IMG/VR virus record: IMGVR_UViG_3300040856_000168
Coordinates: 1 to 45,442 of that record
From: a virus
Direction: 5' to 3' (one strand)
Length of the DNA stretch: 45,442 nucleotides
Position numbers and translations under genes: made by a program. Under the pieces are notes generated by a model. The model saw only the letters and a program-made list of their open reading frames with translations. It did no database searches and was not told the DNA's origin. The stretch's first letter is position 1. Each line of letters starts with the position of its first letter. Below, piece after piece: positions 29,050 to 38,312 of the stretch.

Positions 29050-29405
29050 TACTCTGCAACCTCACAGGTATACATGACTGCTAGACCGTTGCTGTAGTGA
29101 GTGGTAACCCTTACGATGTGTACTGTGTCACCAAACCCTGAGATAGTATCACCATCATCAGGAGCAACTGCAAGACCCAACGCAGAAATTACACAACGTC
29201 TGGTACCACGCCTAAGATCAGTCTCGCCCTGAATGCCTACCTCAAAGTTATAGAAGTAAGCAAAGGCTGTATAATCTGTAGTCGCCCCACCCGACAAAGT
29301 ACCTGTGGCTGGATCGTATGTCCCATCCGTGGTCTGTTTGTGCAGTGTAACTTCTTTGCCGAAGTCCCTTATCATGTCATAGGGATCAAAGGATCGAAAA
29401 GACAT
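29049..29405 (-). CDS. head closure-like protein
   Basis: 118 aa. Starts MSFRSFDPYDMIRDFGKEVT; TYDPATGTLSGGATTDYTAF and LGLAVAPDDGDTISGFGDTV are typical of small beta-barrel head-tail joining (stopper) proteins, including the substrate-like A-P-x-x-G-D motif. Stop and start are coupled with the next neck gene. Confidence 0.7.
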   Translation of the reverse strand: MSFRSFDPYDMIRDFGKEVTLHKQTTDGTYDPATGTLSGGATTDYTAFAYFYNFEVGIQGETDLRRGTRRCVISALGLAVAPDDGDTISGFGDTVHIVRVTTHYSNGLAVMYTCEVAE

Positions 29406-29414
29406 CTAGACCTC

Positions 29415-29882
29415 CTAGTCGTAGTCTGAGCCGTAATCTTCTCCACTATAGCTTGGTGGATTACGAAAGCGATCCCTACGGAATGAGGGAGTAATGCGGT
29501 TAGTGTTGGCACGTATAGCGTCTACACCTGACTTGGTAATACCGCCAGCCTTAATACCAACAACAGCACCAGACTTCTTACCCTGATACTCTAGGCTTTC
29601 TGCTAACTTGTTATACTGCTTTGCTAAGTCACTGTAATCAGCACTTATAGCATTGTCTATTGATGTCGTTACCTTACGTGAGTACTTGGCAGCAACTATT
29701 CTTGCACACCAAGCCCCAGCGTAATATACGTTATTATTATTTTGAGCCAGAGCAAAAGCGATCTCTTCGTTCTGCACCTGTTGGTCGTTACTGTCTGTAT
29801 CACCAAGTAACAGTCGGACAGTATTCAGACGACCAGAGGCCGTTGTTGTCCTTAGATCGGTTTCCTCATAACTCCAAGCCAT
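29415..29882 (-). CDS. head-tail adaptor-like protein
   Basis: 155 aa from ATG 29882, which overlaps the upstream stop (TGATG). Helical: GRLNTVRLLLGDTDSNDQQV, NEEIAFALAQNNNNVYYAGA, AARIVAAKYS-type motif (CARIVAAKYSRKV) and YSDLAKQYNKLAESL. This is the pattern of HK97 gp6-like / GTA-type adaptors under the portal. Acid-rich end (SGEDYGSDYD). Confidence 0.72.
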   Translation of the reverse strand: MAWSYEETDLRTTTASGRLNTVRLLLGDTDSNDQQVQNEEIAFALAQNNNNVYYAGAWCARIVAAKYSRKVTTSIDNAISADYSDLAKQYNKLAESLEYQGKKSGAVVGIKAGGITKSGVDAIRANTNRITPSFRRDRFRNPPSYSGEDYGSDYD

Positions 29883-30277
29883 CAATCTACCTCATAATGC
29901 CCGTGGTTTCTACGCCAGCTACGAATAAGCCCACGCTGTTTATCTAGTATCTTAGATGTCTTACACTTATGTTTCTCGTACATATTAGCGTTAGGTGTCT
30001 TAACCTTAACCTTGGCATTGATACTCTTAACGACTTCGTGTAGCCCATCTATATTTAATTCTTCTAGTCCATCACCAGCCTTAACTTCTTTTTCTAGTTC
30101 AGCATTGTGATGTAACATCCTCTGATTATAGAGGGTCATCACATTGGTTTCTGGCATGGACATCTCTTTCCATTTAAACTCTTGTCCTGACTCCCATGAA
30201 CGTCCTGCTGCATCAAAAGGTACACGCACGAATAAGGGTCGGTCAAACTGGAAAGGCATTTGTTCTTGTCGGATCAT
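29882..30277 (-). CDS. structural-module protein of unknown role, 131 aa
   Basis: Starts MIRQEQMPFQFDRPLFVRVP, then SGQEFKWKEMSMPETNVMTL, and ends with a basic tail (KILDKQRGLIRSWRRNHGHY). Sits between capsid and adaptor genes. No family named with confidence; possibly a head or neck protein. Confidence 0.6.
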   Translation of the reverse strand: MIRQEQMPFQFDRPLFVRVPFDAAGRSWESGQEFKWKEMSMPETNVMTLYNQRMLHHNAELEKEVKAGDGLEELNIDGLHEVVKSINAKVKVKTPNANMYEKHKCKTSKILDKQRGLIRSWRRNHGHYEVD

Positions 30278-30302
30278 GTTACACCTATCATTAGTAGAAT
30301 AA

Positions 30303-30321
30303 GGGGGCCATTACAGCCCCC
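30303..30321 (-). terminator. stem-loop after the major capsid gene
   Basis: GGGGGC (30303-30308) pairs with GCCCCC (30316-30321) around a 7-nt loop. On the minus strand it is followed by TTATTCT, only a weak U-run, so it is probably a partial terminator or 3'-end stabiliser, placed 13 bp after the capsid stop. Confidence 0.6.
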
Positions 30322-30334
30322 CAGAGTAAATAGC

Positions 30335-31315
30335 TTACGCTACAACTGCTTCAAAGAAGTAACCCAAGTCTGCGCCTGTGATTTTCATATCATAGGACAT
30401 TTTAACTTGGATGTGTTCTGCAACTTGTTGACGCTTTAGAGCATCGTCAGAGAATGACTCAACTGTTACGCCCAAGTTGTTCACACCGTCTAGTGTGTTC
30501 CATGCGAATGTCGCACCAGCCATTGGTGTCATTAGACCTGCATTTGGAGCAACGTGTGCTAGTAGAGCATGTTTACCACCGATGAATGCGTTGCTTTCTG
30601 CGACACCTTCAACTGATGAGTTCTTGACTGCTTCCATGACGTAGAAGTTCTCTACCTCAAAAATCTCAGCCAACTTAGCGTTAGTGATCAATGCAGTGTT
30701 TGTTACAGTTGCACCACCATTCAAACGTGCTAGGATGTCTGGGTGATTGATCAAGATGTCACGCACCTCTTTACCGACAACCATTGTGTTTGGCTTGAAG
30801 CCACCAGATTTTAGCTGCATGGTACGACGAGCGGCTGTTACGTCTGCGATTGGTGTACCGTTTGTATAATCTGACCACAAGTTTGATGGTGTAGATGTTG
30901 TACCCCAAACATCTGCTGCAAAGAATGTTGAAGCAAATTGTTCTTCACGGTGGATCAACAGACGGTTAGTCAATGTAGCTGCACCCGCTGAACGAATGTC
31001 TAGTGCTGCATCTTCGTTAGCAAGAGTTTGCTGATCGAAGTCCATACCTAGGCCATATACGTCTGCATAGTATGATGCGTTTGAGATTGACATACCGATA
31101 CGGTTGACTTCTGTGCGTGGTGCAAGAGCCTTAACATCACCTGAACGGTTCATGTTATCACGGTCATAGATGTAGTATTTGTCAGATTGTTTCTGAACGC
31201 CTACTGTTGGGAAAACCTTGTCAGCGACAAAGTTTGTTTGGTCTTGTACATAAGCAATGGTCAGGTTTGTCAACGGCTGATCAATATGTACCGAATTTGG
31301 TGTTAGCAATGGCAT
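30335..31315 (-). CDS. major capsid protein
   Basis: 326 aa. Starts MPLLTPNSVHIDQPLTNLTI; NFVADKVFPTVGVQKQSDKY, MDFDQQTLANEDAALDIRSA, NTMVVGKEVRDILINHPDIL and QQVAEHIQVKMSYDMKITGA are typical of the HK97-fold capsid proteins of this GTA-like/marine siphovirus type. Position after protease, scaffold and decoration genes agrees. No long N-terminal delta domain; the scaffold is encoded separately. Confidence 0.9.
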   Translation of the reverse strand: MPLLTPNSVHIDQPLTNLTIAYVQDQTNFVADKVFPTVGVQKQSDKYYIYDRDNMNRSGDVKALAPRTEVNRIGMSISNASYYADVYGLGMDFDQQTLANEDAALDIRSAGAATLTNRLLIHREEQFASTFFAADVWGTTSTPSNLWSDYTNGTPIADVTAARRTMQLKSGGFKPNTMVVGKEVRDILINHPDILARLNGGATVTNTALITNAKLAEIFEVENFYVMEAVKNSSVEGVAESNAFIGGKHALLAHVAPNAGLMTPMAGATFAWNTLDGVNNLGVTVESFSDDALKRQQVAEHIQVKMSYDMKITGADLGYFFEAVVA

Positions 31316-31339
31316 TTGTTATATCCTTCCTATCGCTGG

Positions 31340-31714
31340 TTACGCTGGTACTACGTTACCACCTTGGATCAACTCAATGGCAAATACTTGACCATCAACC
31401 GCTGATTCCAAAGCGTAACCTAGAACTACATCACCTGCCGCAGCAGTTAGTGCGTCACCAGATGCATCTGTTTGAATTTGTGCGCCAGCAGCAATAGTAC
31501 CACCTGACGTTACCATAACTTTACCTGACATTACGACTGTAGCAGCTTCGTCTGCTGCTGGGTCATTAATCAGCACACCGATTGCGTTTTCACCAGCAGC
31601 GTCTGCTAGGTCAACTTTACCGTCTGATTCCAAAGTTACGAATTTGAACTGTGATGAAGACAGGTCCTCACCAGCAATAAATGTCCGTGTATCACGGGAT
31701 TGCATTACAGCCAT
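31340..31714 (-). CDS. capsid decoration protein (DUF2190-like)
   Basis: 124 aa. AGEDLSSSQFKFVTLESDGK, AGENAIGVLINDPAADEAAT and VMVTSGGTIAAGAQIQTDAS fit DUF2190-type head decoration/stabilisation proteins (Gly/Ala-rich beta). Lies directly before the capsid gene. Confidence 0.85.
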   Translation of the reverse strand: MAVMQSRDTRTFIAGEDLSSSQFKFVTLESDGKVDLADAAGENAIGVLINDPAADEAATVVMSGKVMVTSGGTIAAGAQIQTDASGDALTAAAGDVVLGYALESAVDGQVFAIELIQGGNVVPA

Positions 31715-31716
31715 AA

Positions 31717-32514
31717 TTATTCCCCTTTATAGCTTTTATTGATTAGGGCTTTACCTTCGTCGGTCTTAGCTACAGCAGCGTATGCTTTAGCGTAATCGCC
31801 CTTCTTCATTTTGTTTTCATCCATGTAAGATTTTACAAGGGATTCCATTTTATCAGTTGCAGTAGCGAACTCACCATCTGCATCTGATTTTCCTACCTCT
31901 TCCATGCTTTCTGCGAATGTCGCATCGGCAGCTTTAAGGGCTTCCATAACACCTTCTACTTCACCGAACTCAGCAACCAAGGATTTAGCTACATCTTCTG
32001 CAAAGTGTGGTAGGGCTTCTGTTGCACGTTTTGTTAGTTCTGCATCAGCTTTAGCAAACTCTGCTTCTTCCAATGCTTTGAGAATAACGGCAGGTACATC
32101 TGCTTTATTGATTTGTTCCCCTTCGTACTCAATGTACTCTGGTTCAACTTTCTTTTCGATTGAGTCAGACTTGATAATGAAACCGTTTTCGATAAGAGCC
32201 TTACGTAGGTCTTCGTTCTGGATTTTCAGTGTGTCGTTCTCAGCTTTCAGCAGGTCTAGTTCATCAATTTCTGCTGCGTCAGACTTCTTCATGTCCTCGT
32301 CATAGGCTTTCATTGCCTCTTCTTCGGTCATTCCTTTGTCCATATAAGGCTTTAGTTTTGCCTTTAGGTCGTCTGACATCTTTTCTACGTTATCTGTCAT
32401 TTGTTCCTCTTCGGAGTTGTCACGCTTGAATAGGGAAACCATAGCTTTTGCATTGGCAGGACGATCCACTAAGGATAATTCCTCTAGTTCAAGCTGTTTT
32501 AAAAGGTTAGCCAT
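31717..32514 (-). CDS. head scaffold-like protein
   Basis: 265 aa, strongly acidic/lysine-rich and helical. N-terminus LKQLELEELSLVDRPANAKA, then MVSLFKRD, resembles the part that follows XkdF-type proteases; the body (DLLKAENDTLKIQNEDLRKA; VEGVMEALKAADATFAESME) is coiled coil. Position between protease and decoration/capsid fits a scaffold that is later degraded. Overlaps the protease gene by 8 bp. Confidence 0.75.
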   Translation of the reverse strand: MANLLKQLELEELSLVDRPANAKAMVSLFKRDNSEEEQMTDNVEKMSDDLKAKLKPYMDKGMTEEEAMKAYDEDMKKSDAAEIDELDLLKAENDTLKIQNEDLRKALIENGFIIKSDSIEKKVEPEYIEYEGEQINKADVPAVILKALEEAEFAKADAELTKRATEALPHFAEDVAKSLVAEFGEVEGVMEALKAADATFAESMEEVGKSDADGEFATATDKMESLVKSYMDENKMKKGDYAKAYAAVAKTDEGKALINKSYKGE

Positions 32515-33688
32515 TATAGTCTTCCTTTATTGCTCTACCGCCAATGCTAAAGGCGGCTAATTCACCAGACTTGACCTTGGCCCAAACATCGTCGTTATAC
32601 ACCTTAAATGCTACGACCCAGCCTTCACGGTCACTCTGTATGCCAAGGGATTCACCAATCTCTTTAGTGACTGGCATAGAGTGAATGACTGCGCCAATCT
32701 GGTCCCCTTTGTGCATTTCTTTACCGACACGTACATGTTCCATAAACTTGTTTACGGCACGAACCAAAGTATCTGGCTCAATAACATCACCTTGTCGATC
32801 TACTACAGGTTCACCCTTTTCTGTAACTACTGATGCCCAACCGTATACCATACGTTGTTCATCGTCAGCTTTAAGGATTTGCCCTTCTATATTCTTTGTT
32901 AAGTCTGACACTGATGTGCCTCCTTCCCACATACGACATGACCAATAACGGGCCGATGTCTTATCTGTTGCTGTATCACATGAATGGCGTGATCGGAAGT
33001 TGGCACGGGCCTTTGGATTGTCTCGACGTATTTCCATATTGGGGTCACCGAAGGTAACACGTTTTACTTTACTGCCATCCATAACGAAGACTTCAAACTT
33101 CTTGTTACCACCAGATAATCTACGTGGTTTGTTCAAAGTCACCTTTTCACCTTGGTACTCTGCCTTGGCGAACTCTTCTTTCATTACTTCCTGTACAATG
33201 ACCCGTAGAGCCTCTAAGCGGTCCTCTGAGGGCTTGTCTTCATCTTCTGTACGGTAGTAGTCTAAATACTCTTCATGGCTACCACAGGGCATGTATACGG
33301 CCTGTCCGTCAATCTCATGCACATGAATGGCACCACCGCATCCCATATCCATAGAACGACTACGTGCTTCCATCTCTGTCGTGAATACGTCATTGGCATA
33401 CTGTGCCTTTAGCATCTTCTTAGCTTTACTCTTAGAGGGGTGCGACGAAGGTAGAAGGTCTTTATCATGGTTAGCAGACTTAGAACCACTTACGATACGT
33501 AGAAAACTATTGACACGAGCCATTGCCCACTGTTCTGGTGACTTGACATTAGGTCGAACACTTGCAGGATTAGTGCGATAGGCTCCAACGCCACGGTCAT
33601 ATACTTGCTCCAACATCCGCATAGTAACTTTATGCTTAGACTTCTTGTTGTGTTCTTTGACTTTGTTCTGTAAAGCTACTTTAGGCAT
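32507..33688 (-). CDS. XkdF-like prohead protease with N-terminal extra domains
   Basis: 393 aa. The N-terminal part (VKEHNKKSKHKVTMRMLEQV; WAMARVNSFLRI) resembles DUF5824-like phage domains; the middle RLSGGNKKFEVFVMDGSKVK then FRSRHSCDTATDKTSARYWS is a common phage module; the C-terminal part QRMVYGWASVVTEKGEPVVD ... MHKGDQIGAVIHSMPVTKEI ... GELAAFSIGG is the XkdF-type protease (catalytic His in the AVIHS region, Ser in AFSIGG). It cleaves scaffold/head proteins. Confidence 0.82.
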   Translation of the reverse strand: MPKVALQNKVKEHNKKSKHKVTMRMLEQVYDRGVGAYRTNPASVRPNVKSPEQWAMARVNSFLRIVSGSKSANHDKDLLPSSHPSKSKAKKMLKAQYANDVFTTEMEARSRSMDMGCGGAIHVHEIDGQAVYMPCGSHEEYLDYYRTEDEDKPSEDRLEALRVIVQEVMKEEFAKAEYQGEKVTLNKPRRLSGGNKKFEVFVMDGSKVKRVTFGDPNMEIRRDNPKARANFRSRHSCDTATDKTSARYWSCRMWEGGTSVSDLTKNIEGQILKADDEQRMVYGWASVVTEKGEPVVDRQGDVIEPDTLVRAVNKFMEHVRVGKEMHKGDQIGAVIHSMPVTKEIGESLGIQSDREGWVVAFKVYNDDVWAKVKSGELAAFSIGGRAIKEDYNG

Positions 33689-34428
33689 TATACATCTCTA
33701 TATGTGTTTTCTACGAGTATCAGATCAAATGCAGCAGTAAGTCGAGCATTGTTACTTCTTACTGAGGCTCTTACGTCAACGTCAGATTTTTCTGGTATTG
33801 TTCTCGGTACTGCAAACTTGTACATGTACTGACCACCTGCACCAGAGAACTCAAAAGAGTGACCTATGCGAAATGCATCTTGCCCAAAGTAACGTATGTA
33901 CATATCCCCTGTAGCATCTGCATTACCTTGACATGTGGCAGCACCTTGTATCAAGTATGCTGTATAACCAGCAGGTACCGTGTAAATAGCCATCAGGGTT
34001 TGACCCTTACCAGCATTGATACGCATGACTGTTACAGCAGACTTTTGTACGTTTATGACACCTACATTTGTAGACCCATTCGATAGAAATGCACGATAGA
34101 GCCTAATATAAGAATTTGTAGATGTGACAGAACCAGAACTACTCAGAGTGATCTCTTCTGACTGAGCGTTGTAATCTGCATCAAGACCTAAGATAGTAAT
34201 CTTCTTACCGTTGTCTGATGCATTAACAGCAGGAATGTCTACAGTACCAGCAGTTGACCAAGAGGACCAAGGATAAGCTGTATCGTTTACATCCCAGATA
34301 GTCCCTGTTTGGTTCTGCGACATAGCAGGTACAGCACCAAACTTATGTTCACTAGAGTAACCGTTGACTTCACCCTTGGCTATGGCAAGAGGGTCATGCT
34401 CATATATTTGTCTTGCCCAAGTTGTCAT
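33688..34428 (-). CDS. structural-module protein, 246 aa
   Basis: Starts MTTWARQIYEHDPLAIAKGE; beta-rich with VGVINVQKSAVTVMRINAGK and MAIYTVPAGYTAYLIQGAAT. I recall relatives in marine phages annotated only as virion-associated. Likely a virion surface or head protein. Coupled to the BppU-like gene upstream. Confidence 0.6.
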   Translation of the reverse strand: MTTWARQIYEHDPLAIAKGEVNGYSSEHKFGAVPAMSQNQTGTIWDVNDTAYPWSSWSTAGTVDIPAVNASDNGKKITILGLDADYNAQSEEITLSSSGSVTSTNSYIRLYRAFLSNGSTNVGVINVQKSAVTVMRINAGKGQTLMAIYTVPAGYTAYLIQGAATCQGNADATGDMYIRYFGQDAFRIGHSFEFSGAGGQYMYKFAVPRTIPEKSDVDVRASVRSNNARLTAAFDLILVENTYRDV

Positions 34429-34748
34429 TAGTTCAACTCACCTACTACAACCATAACTAGGTTACCATTGTTAGGGAAGGTTTCTATAGAACCGTCATTA
34501 TAGGTAGCCTCAAACTCTACATAGTAGGTACCGACAGTATCTGTATCCCCTGACTGCCAGTTGACCCTTACACGACCAATAAGTGGATCAGGAATGATAG
34601 CTGCACGGTCAACCTTGAGTGTACCTTCTACATCCTTAATGTGAACCTGAACACTGGCACCAGTAAGGTTAATGGCGTTACCGTCAGCATCTTGTAAGTT
34701 AGCCAACATAGATGGGCTTGTGTCATTCTGCTTAATGTAGAAAGCCAT
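34428..34748 (-). CDS. BppU N-terminal-like beta protein, 106 aa
   Basis: MAFYIKQNDTSPSMLANLQD, ADGNAINLTGASVQVHIKDV and VGTYYVEFEATYNDGSIETF resemble the N-terminal domain of BppU-type upper baseplate proteins and other phage Ig-like proteins. Likely virion surface (inference). Confidence 0.62.
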   Translation of the reverse strand: MAFYIKQNDTSPSMLANLQDADGNAINLTGASVQVHIKDVEGTLKVDRAAIIPDPLIGRVRVNWQSGDTDTVGTYYVEFEATYNDGSIETFPNNGNLVMVVVGELN

Positions 34749-34750
34749 TG

Positions 34751-35974
34751 TTATGCAACCTTATTGTATTGTTGAATTAGTGTTACCTTGTTGAAGGATT
34801 TACCAGTGACTAGGACACCACGCTTAGATGATGGGTTACTGATCGTAATGTCTTGTCCAGTTATAGTGAACGTACCTTCATCTACTCCCAATGGGAATGT
34901 AAACCCTAAGTCTTGTCCATTTACAGCAAACTGGCCTCTTACAGCAGGTAGTGTAATCTCTGGTGTAAATACCGCATCTTCTGTAGTAACTGTGTAGGTT
35001 GTACCTTCTGCAACTAAAGATTTACCGTCAATCAGAGTTACATCTTGTCCTAAGAAAAGGTAATTCTCTGAGTCGTTAATTACAATCGGGAAGTTAGCTT
35101 TGAAACTTACATCTTCACCGCCGACAATAAAGCTACCAACTTCTGCAACAAAATTATCGTTTACATCAAAGTTAATGTCCTGACCAGTTAGTGTATAAGA
35201 CACACTATCGACTGGAAGTTGTTCAGCAACAATAAGGCCTACATCTTGGCCTGTGAACGTAAAGTTAGCTTCTTCAGCAACTTTTGATGTATGTAGAGTT
35301 GGATCAACTGGGGCTGTTAAAGAGAAGCTACCAGACTCTACAGGGAATATATCTGCATAGTCAAAGTTAAGGTCTTGACCCGTCAGAGTAAATGATGCGG
35401 CATCGTCTACAGTGATAACTGTTGTAGGACTAATAGCTACATCTTGACCAGTAACAGAGAACGATCCAGCAGCATGAGAAATGCTTGTGTTTACGTTAGC
35501 TGCCTGACCAGTAAGTGCATATGTAGCCTCACCAGCTAGTAGAGTAACCTCAAATACTGTTGTTTGTCCTGAGAGGCTGTATGATGTTTCACCTGCTGGT
35601 AACTGATAGTTAATACCAGAGGTCTGTCCTGTAAGACTAAAGCTACCCTGACCCGCTACACGTTTCCATGCTGCATCCGCATCTTGCGGTGTCATAATGT
35701 AGTTGAAGTGTGCGGCTACAAGTCTTTCAGCAATAACAAAGTCTGCATCTTGGCCTGTTACAGAATAAGTACCTTCGTCTACTGGTTTAGTTACGACAAG
35801 AGGTGAAGTCTGTCCCGTTAGGGTGAATGTTGCTTCACCCGCTGTTATGGATATAGCATCAATAACGTCTTGGAAGGTTAAGCTGTATGTACCTTCGTCA
35901 GCGGCAAGTTGGTAAGATAAACCTTCGCCAGCAGCAGCAAACGTGGTAGACGCTAATGGTGCAAATCCTAACAT
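34751..35974 (-). CDS. tandem-repeat structural protein with about 17 TGQD-type repeats
   Basis: 407 aa made almost entirely of about 22-residue beta repeats ending in a turn F/Y-x-L/V-T-G-Q-D/T (for example EATFTLTGQT, GSFSVTGQD, ASFTLTGQD, SYTLTGQDINFDV, GTFTITGQDI). I count about 17 units, some degenerate (AHFNYIMTPQD, SGSFSLTAPV). It should form an elongated or solenoid beta structure. A decoration, whisker or fibre role is inferred from position among virion genes. N-terminus MLGFAPLASTTFAAAGEG, C-terminus basic. Confidence 0.75.
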   Translation of the reverse strand: MLGFAPLASTTFAAAGEGLSYQLAADEGTYSLTFQDVIDAISITAGEATFTLTGQTSPLVVTKPVDEGTYSVTGQDADFVIAERLVAAHFNYIMTPQDADAAWKRVAGQGSFSLTGQTSGINYQLPAGETSYSLSGQTTVFEVTLLAGEATYALTGQAANVNTSISHAAGSFSVTGQDVAISPTTVITVDDAASFTLTGQDLNFDYADIFPVESGSFSLTAPVDPTLHTSKVAEEANFTFTGQDVGLIVAEQLPVDSVSYTLTGQDINFDVNDNFVAEVGSFIVGGEDVSFKANFPIVINDSENYLFLGQDVTLIDGKSLVAEGTTYTVTTEDAVFTPEITLPAVRGQFAVNGQDLGFTFPLGVDEGTFTITGQDITISNPSSKRGVLVTGKSFNKVTLIQQYNKVA

Positions 35975-35984
35975 TGTTTACCCC

Positions 35985-36458
35985 TTACGGTTTAGTAGGC
36001 CAGTCTTCATCTTCTAAAAATGGCCAATTTGCTGCTGTTTCAGGCAAGTCTCGTAGTGCCTGACGATAAGCAATTTCTTCTGGTGACATTGTACGGTCTG
36101 ATGATGCCATCCAGTCTGTATCGTGTAATCTGCGAAACCTTTCATCTCTGTTAGAGGCAGCTTTAGAGCCAACAACAGCTTCACTTTCTTCATCCGTTAA
36201 TTCCCTGACTGTTATTGTGATTGTCCACTGACCATCAACAAGTTCAGGGTAATAAGAAGGCTCCGCAATGTGCGTTCTCAAATCTACATCTGTAGGTGCT
36301 TCTTGGACTGCCACAGGATAAACATCATAGGCAGCTAAAAAATCATCTGGGATTTGAGGGTAAGGCCATTCCACTTCGGGAAAATCAGTCTTTAACCTGT
36401 TTAGATGATAAGGATATACGGCAACTTGCCCATCCTCAATTTTGGCATATTTTGTCAT
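35985..36458 (-). CDS. tail fibre assembly-type chaperone domain protein, copy 2
   Basis: 157 aa. N-terminal beta part (MTKYAKIEDGQVAVYPYHLN), then FRRLHDTDWMASSDRTMSPE and IAYRQALRDLPETAANWPFL (about 105-145), the same chaperone-like pattern as the protein at 18887. It follows the beta-propeller and fibre genes, as the other copy follows the tail-tip gene, so each copy may serve its neighbour. Confidence 0.72.
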   Translation of the reverse strand: MTKYAKIEDGQVAVYPYHLNRLKTDFPEVEWPYPQIPDDFLAAYDVYPVAVQEAPTDVDLRTHIAEPSYYPELVDGQWTITITVRELTDEESEAVVGSKAASNRDERFRRLHDTDWMASSDRTMSPEEIAYRQALRDLPETAANWPFLEDEDWPTKP

Positions 36459-36461
36459 ATT

Positions 36462-38303
36462 TTAAGTCTCGTACACATTAAATGAATAAATACTGTCAGC
36501 GTCATTGTTACTTAGAAACACTTGACCGCCATCTTCCGACCAACCATGACGGATGTTGATTGCTCTGTTTAGGAAATTATCTAAATCAAAGTATTCCGTA
36601 CTTGAAGGAGTAGCAGTGGATATGTCCCAATCAGTGCTGAGATTCCACTGTTGCAAACGAGCGTCATAGGGGCTTGCCGTACCTGTTGTAAACATTTTAT
36701 CTCCATCAGGGTGAAAAGTAAAGTCCGTAAAACCTGCTGTGAGAGCAATGTCGCTCCCAATTTGTGAAGCGGTGTTAATTTGCCATGCGGTGCTTAGAGC
36801 ATATTGAGCCACTCTCATCTCGTAGGTTTGATAAGCTACTCTCTGTCGCATGGTGACGAATAACTTAGTACCGTCATCTGAGAGGGCGCAACCGTATAGG
36901 ACGTTGTTTGACAAAGCAGCAGTCGCTCTGTTGGTGTAAGTTGCAGTGTTAATATCCCAAGCCGTACTACAAGAGTATTCGTAGACTTTTTTATTTTGTT
37001 GACCGCTTATGTAAAACCTTGTGCCATCTGGCTTCCAGTGCATCATGTAAGGAAAAGTATCCTGACTATATGTTGAGAACTCGTTCCCCCAAGTCGCAGT
37101 GCCAAGATCAAAAGGAGTGGACATATTTATCTCAAATATCTTTTTCTTATCATAGTCCACATTCCACAATTTTGTTCCGTCAGGCTTTACTCTAACTCCA
37201 CCAGCTACATACGATTTTACGGCAGTGGACGAACCATCTGATCTTACGTTAAATGCACCAACTGTATAGGCAGCGATGCGCTGTTGGTTGGGCAATGCGA
37301 CAAGCATTTGTGTCCCGTTACCATTAAACGTAACACCTCTTGGGTGTTGATCAGTAATACCCGTCCCACCATCACCTAAGTAAAACCTAAAGTCTTTAGA
37401 GTCGGCTCTATTGAAATCCAGATTTGCAATTGAACCTCCACTAGTATCAACCCACCAAAGGTTGTCGTATCTATTTGGTCTGTAAGTCCCATTACCTAAA
37501 GCACTAAAAACAAAAGCATCACCACTTGGTGTTACAGTGAAATCATAGTGTTCACCATTAATGGTACCTATGTTCGAATTAGTTGTAGGAGAACTTAGGG
37601 TGGTGAAGTCATAGTCCGAAGTCATAGAGTATTCGTACAATGTATCTGTAGACTTAGACGAAAGGATCATCTTTCGAGGGTATAATTTAATCCCGCCGTA
37701 CAGATAAGCCACATCTGATGTAAAATCAAAAGTTTGGCTTTGCGTATCCGATGACGTAATCGAATAGTCTGTAGAGGTATCAAATTTTCTAATGCCAGAG
37801 TAATAACTAGGCTGAGAAGTTCCTGGGGCCTTAAAGGTAACATAGTGTTTACCATCGGCGGTTACATCGGAACCGTAAAGCCAACTGTTAGCATATCCAG
37901 TCCCATCATCTATATTTACCTGTTGATAATTAGATGCCCCTTTTGAATAACCTAAAACATCATCAGGACTTGCTAAATCCATCCTAGTAACTGTTGTTTC
38001 ATCACTAGCTCCGCTACCTGTACCATGAAAAACATACAAATAGTCTTCGGTGGGCATCGCCAAACTTCGGATACTATAAGGTGTAAACTCTGTCCCAAAG
38101 GGATAATAACCAGCATAGTTATACGACATGCTGGTAACACCAGAGTACGCAACACTGCTATCATACCCCGTCCACTTAAACGCCAAAGATTTGGGGTCAT
38201 AGTGCATGTTGGCTAGGTCCCACTGACCAACTTTTACATCTTGGGCAATGCCCCAGCCATACGCAAAGGCCGATGCGCCGCCAAATAAGCTGAGTACTGG
38301 CAT
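36462..38303 (-). CDS. beta-propeller-like virion protein, candidate receptor-binding protein
   Basis: 613 aa. Starts MPVLSLFGGASAFAYGWGIA (also seen as a Gly/Ala N-terminus in fibre proteins). It repeats a blade-like motif: FDTSTDYSI, YSMTSDYDF, INMSTPFDLGTATW, YSCSTAWDINTATY, YALSTAWQINTAS, WNLSTDWDISTATP, each followed by F-x-x-D/x-P-D-G-x-K/R-x-F/Y strands (DGTRFYISG, DGTKLFVTM, DGDKMFTTG). About seven or eight blades would make a closed propeller. Lies between fibre gene and chaperone. Confidence 0.75.
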   Translation of the reverse strand: MPVLSLFGGASAFAYGWGIAQDVKVGQWDLANMHYDPKSLAFKWTGYDSSVAYSGVTSMSYNYAGYYPFGTEFTPYSIRSLAMPTEDYLYVFHGTGSGASDETTVTRMDLASPDDVLGYSKGASNYQQVNIDDGTGYANSWLYGSDVTADGKHYVTFKAPGTSQPSYYSGIRKFDTSTDYSITSSDTQSQTFDFTSDVAYLYGGIKLYPRKMILSSKSTDTLYEYSMTSDYDFTTLSSPTTNSNIGTINGEHYDFTVTPSGDAFVFSALGNGTYRPNRYDNLWWVDTSGGSIANLDFNRADSKDFRFYLGDGGTGITDQHPRGVTFNGNGTQMLVALPNQQRIAAYTVGAFNVRSDGSSTAVKSYVAGGVRVKPDGTKLWNVDYDKKKIFEINMSTPFDLGTATWGNEFSTYSQDTFPYMMHWKPDGTRFYISGQQNKKVYEYSCSTAWDINTATYTNRATAALSNNVLYGCALSDDGTKLFVTMRQRVAYQTYEMRVAQYALSTAWQINTASQIGSDIALTAGFTDFTFHPDGDKMFTTGTASPYDARLQQWNLSTDWDISTATPSSTEYFDLDNFLNRAINIRHGWSEDGGQVFLSNNDADSIYSFNVYET

Positions 38304-38312
38304 GATAATTCC

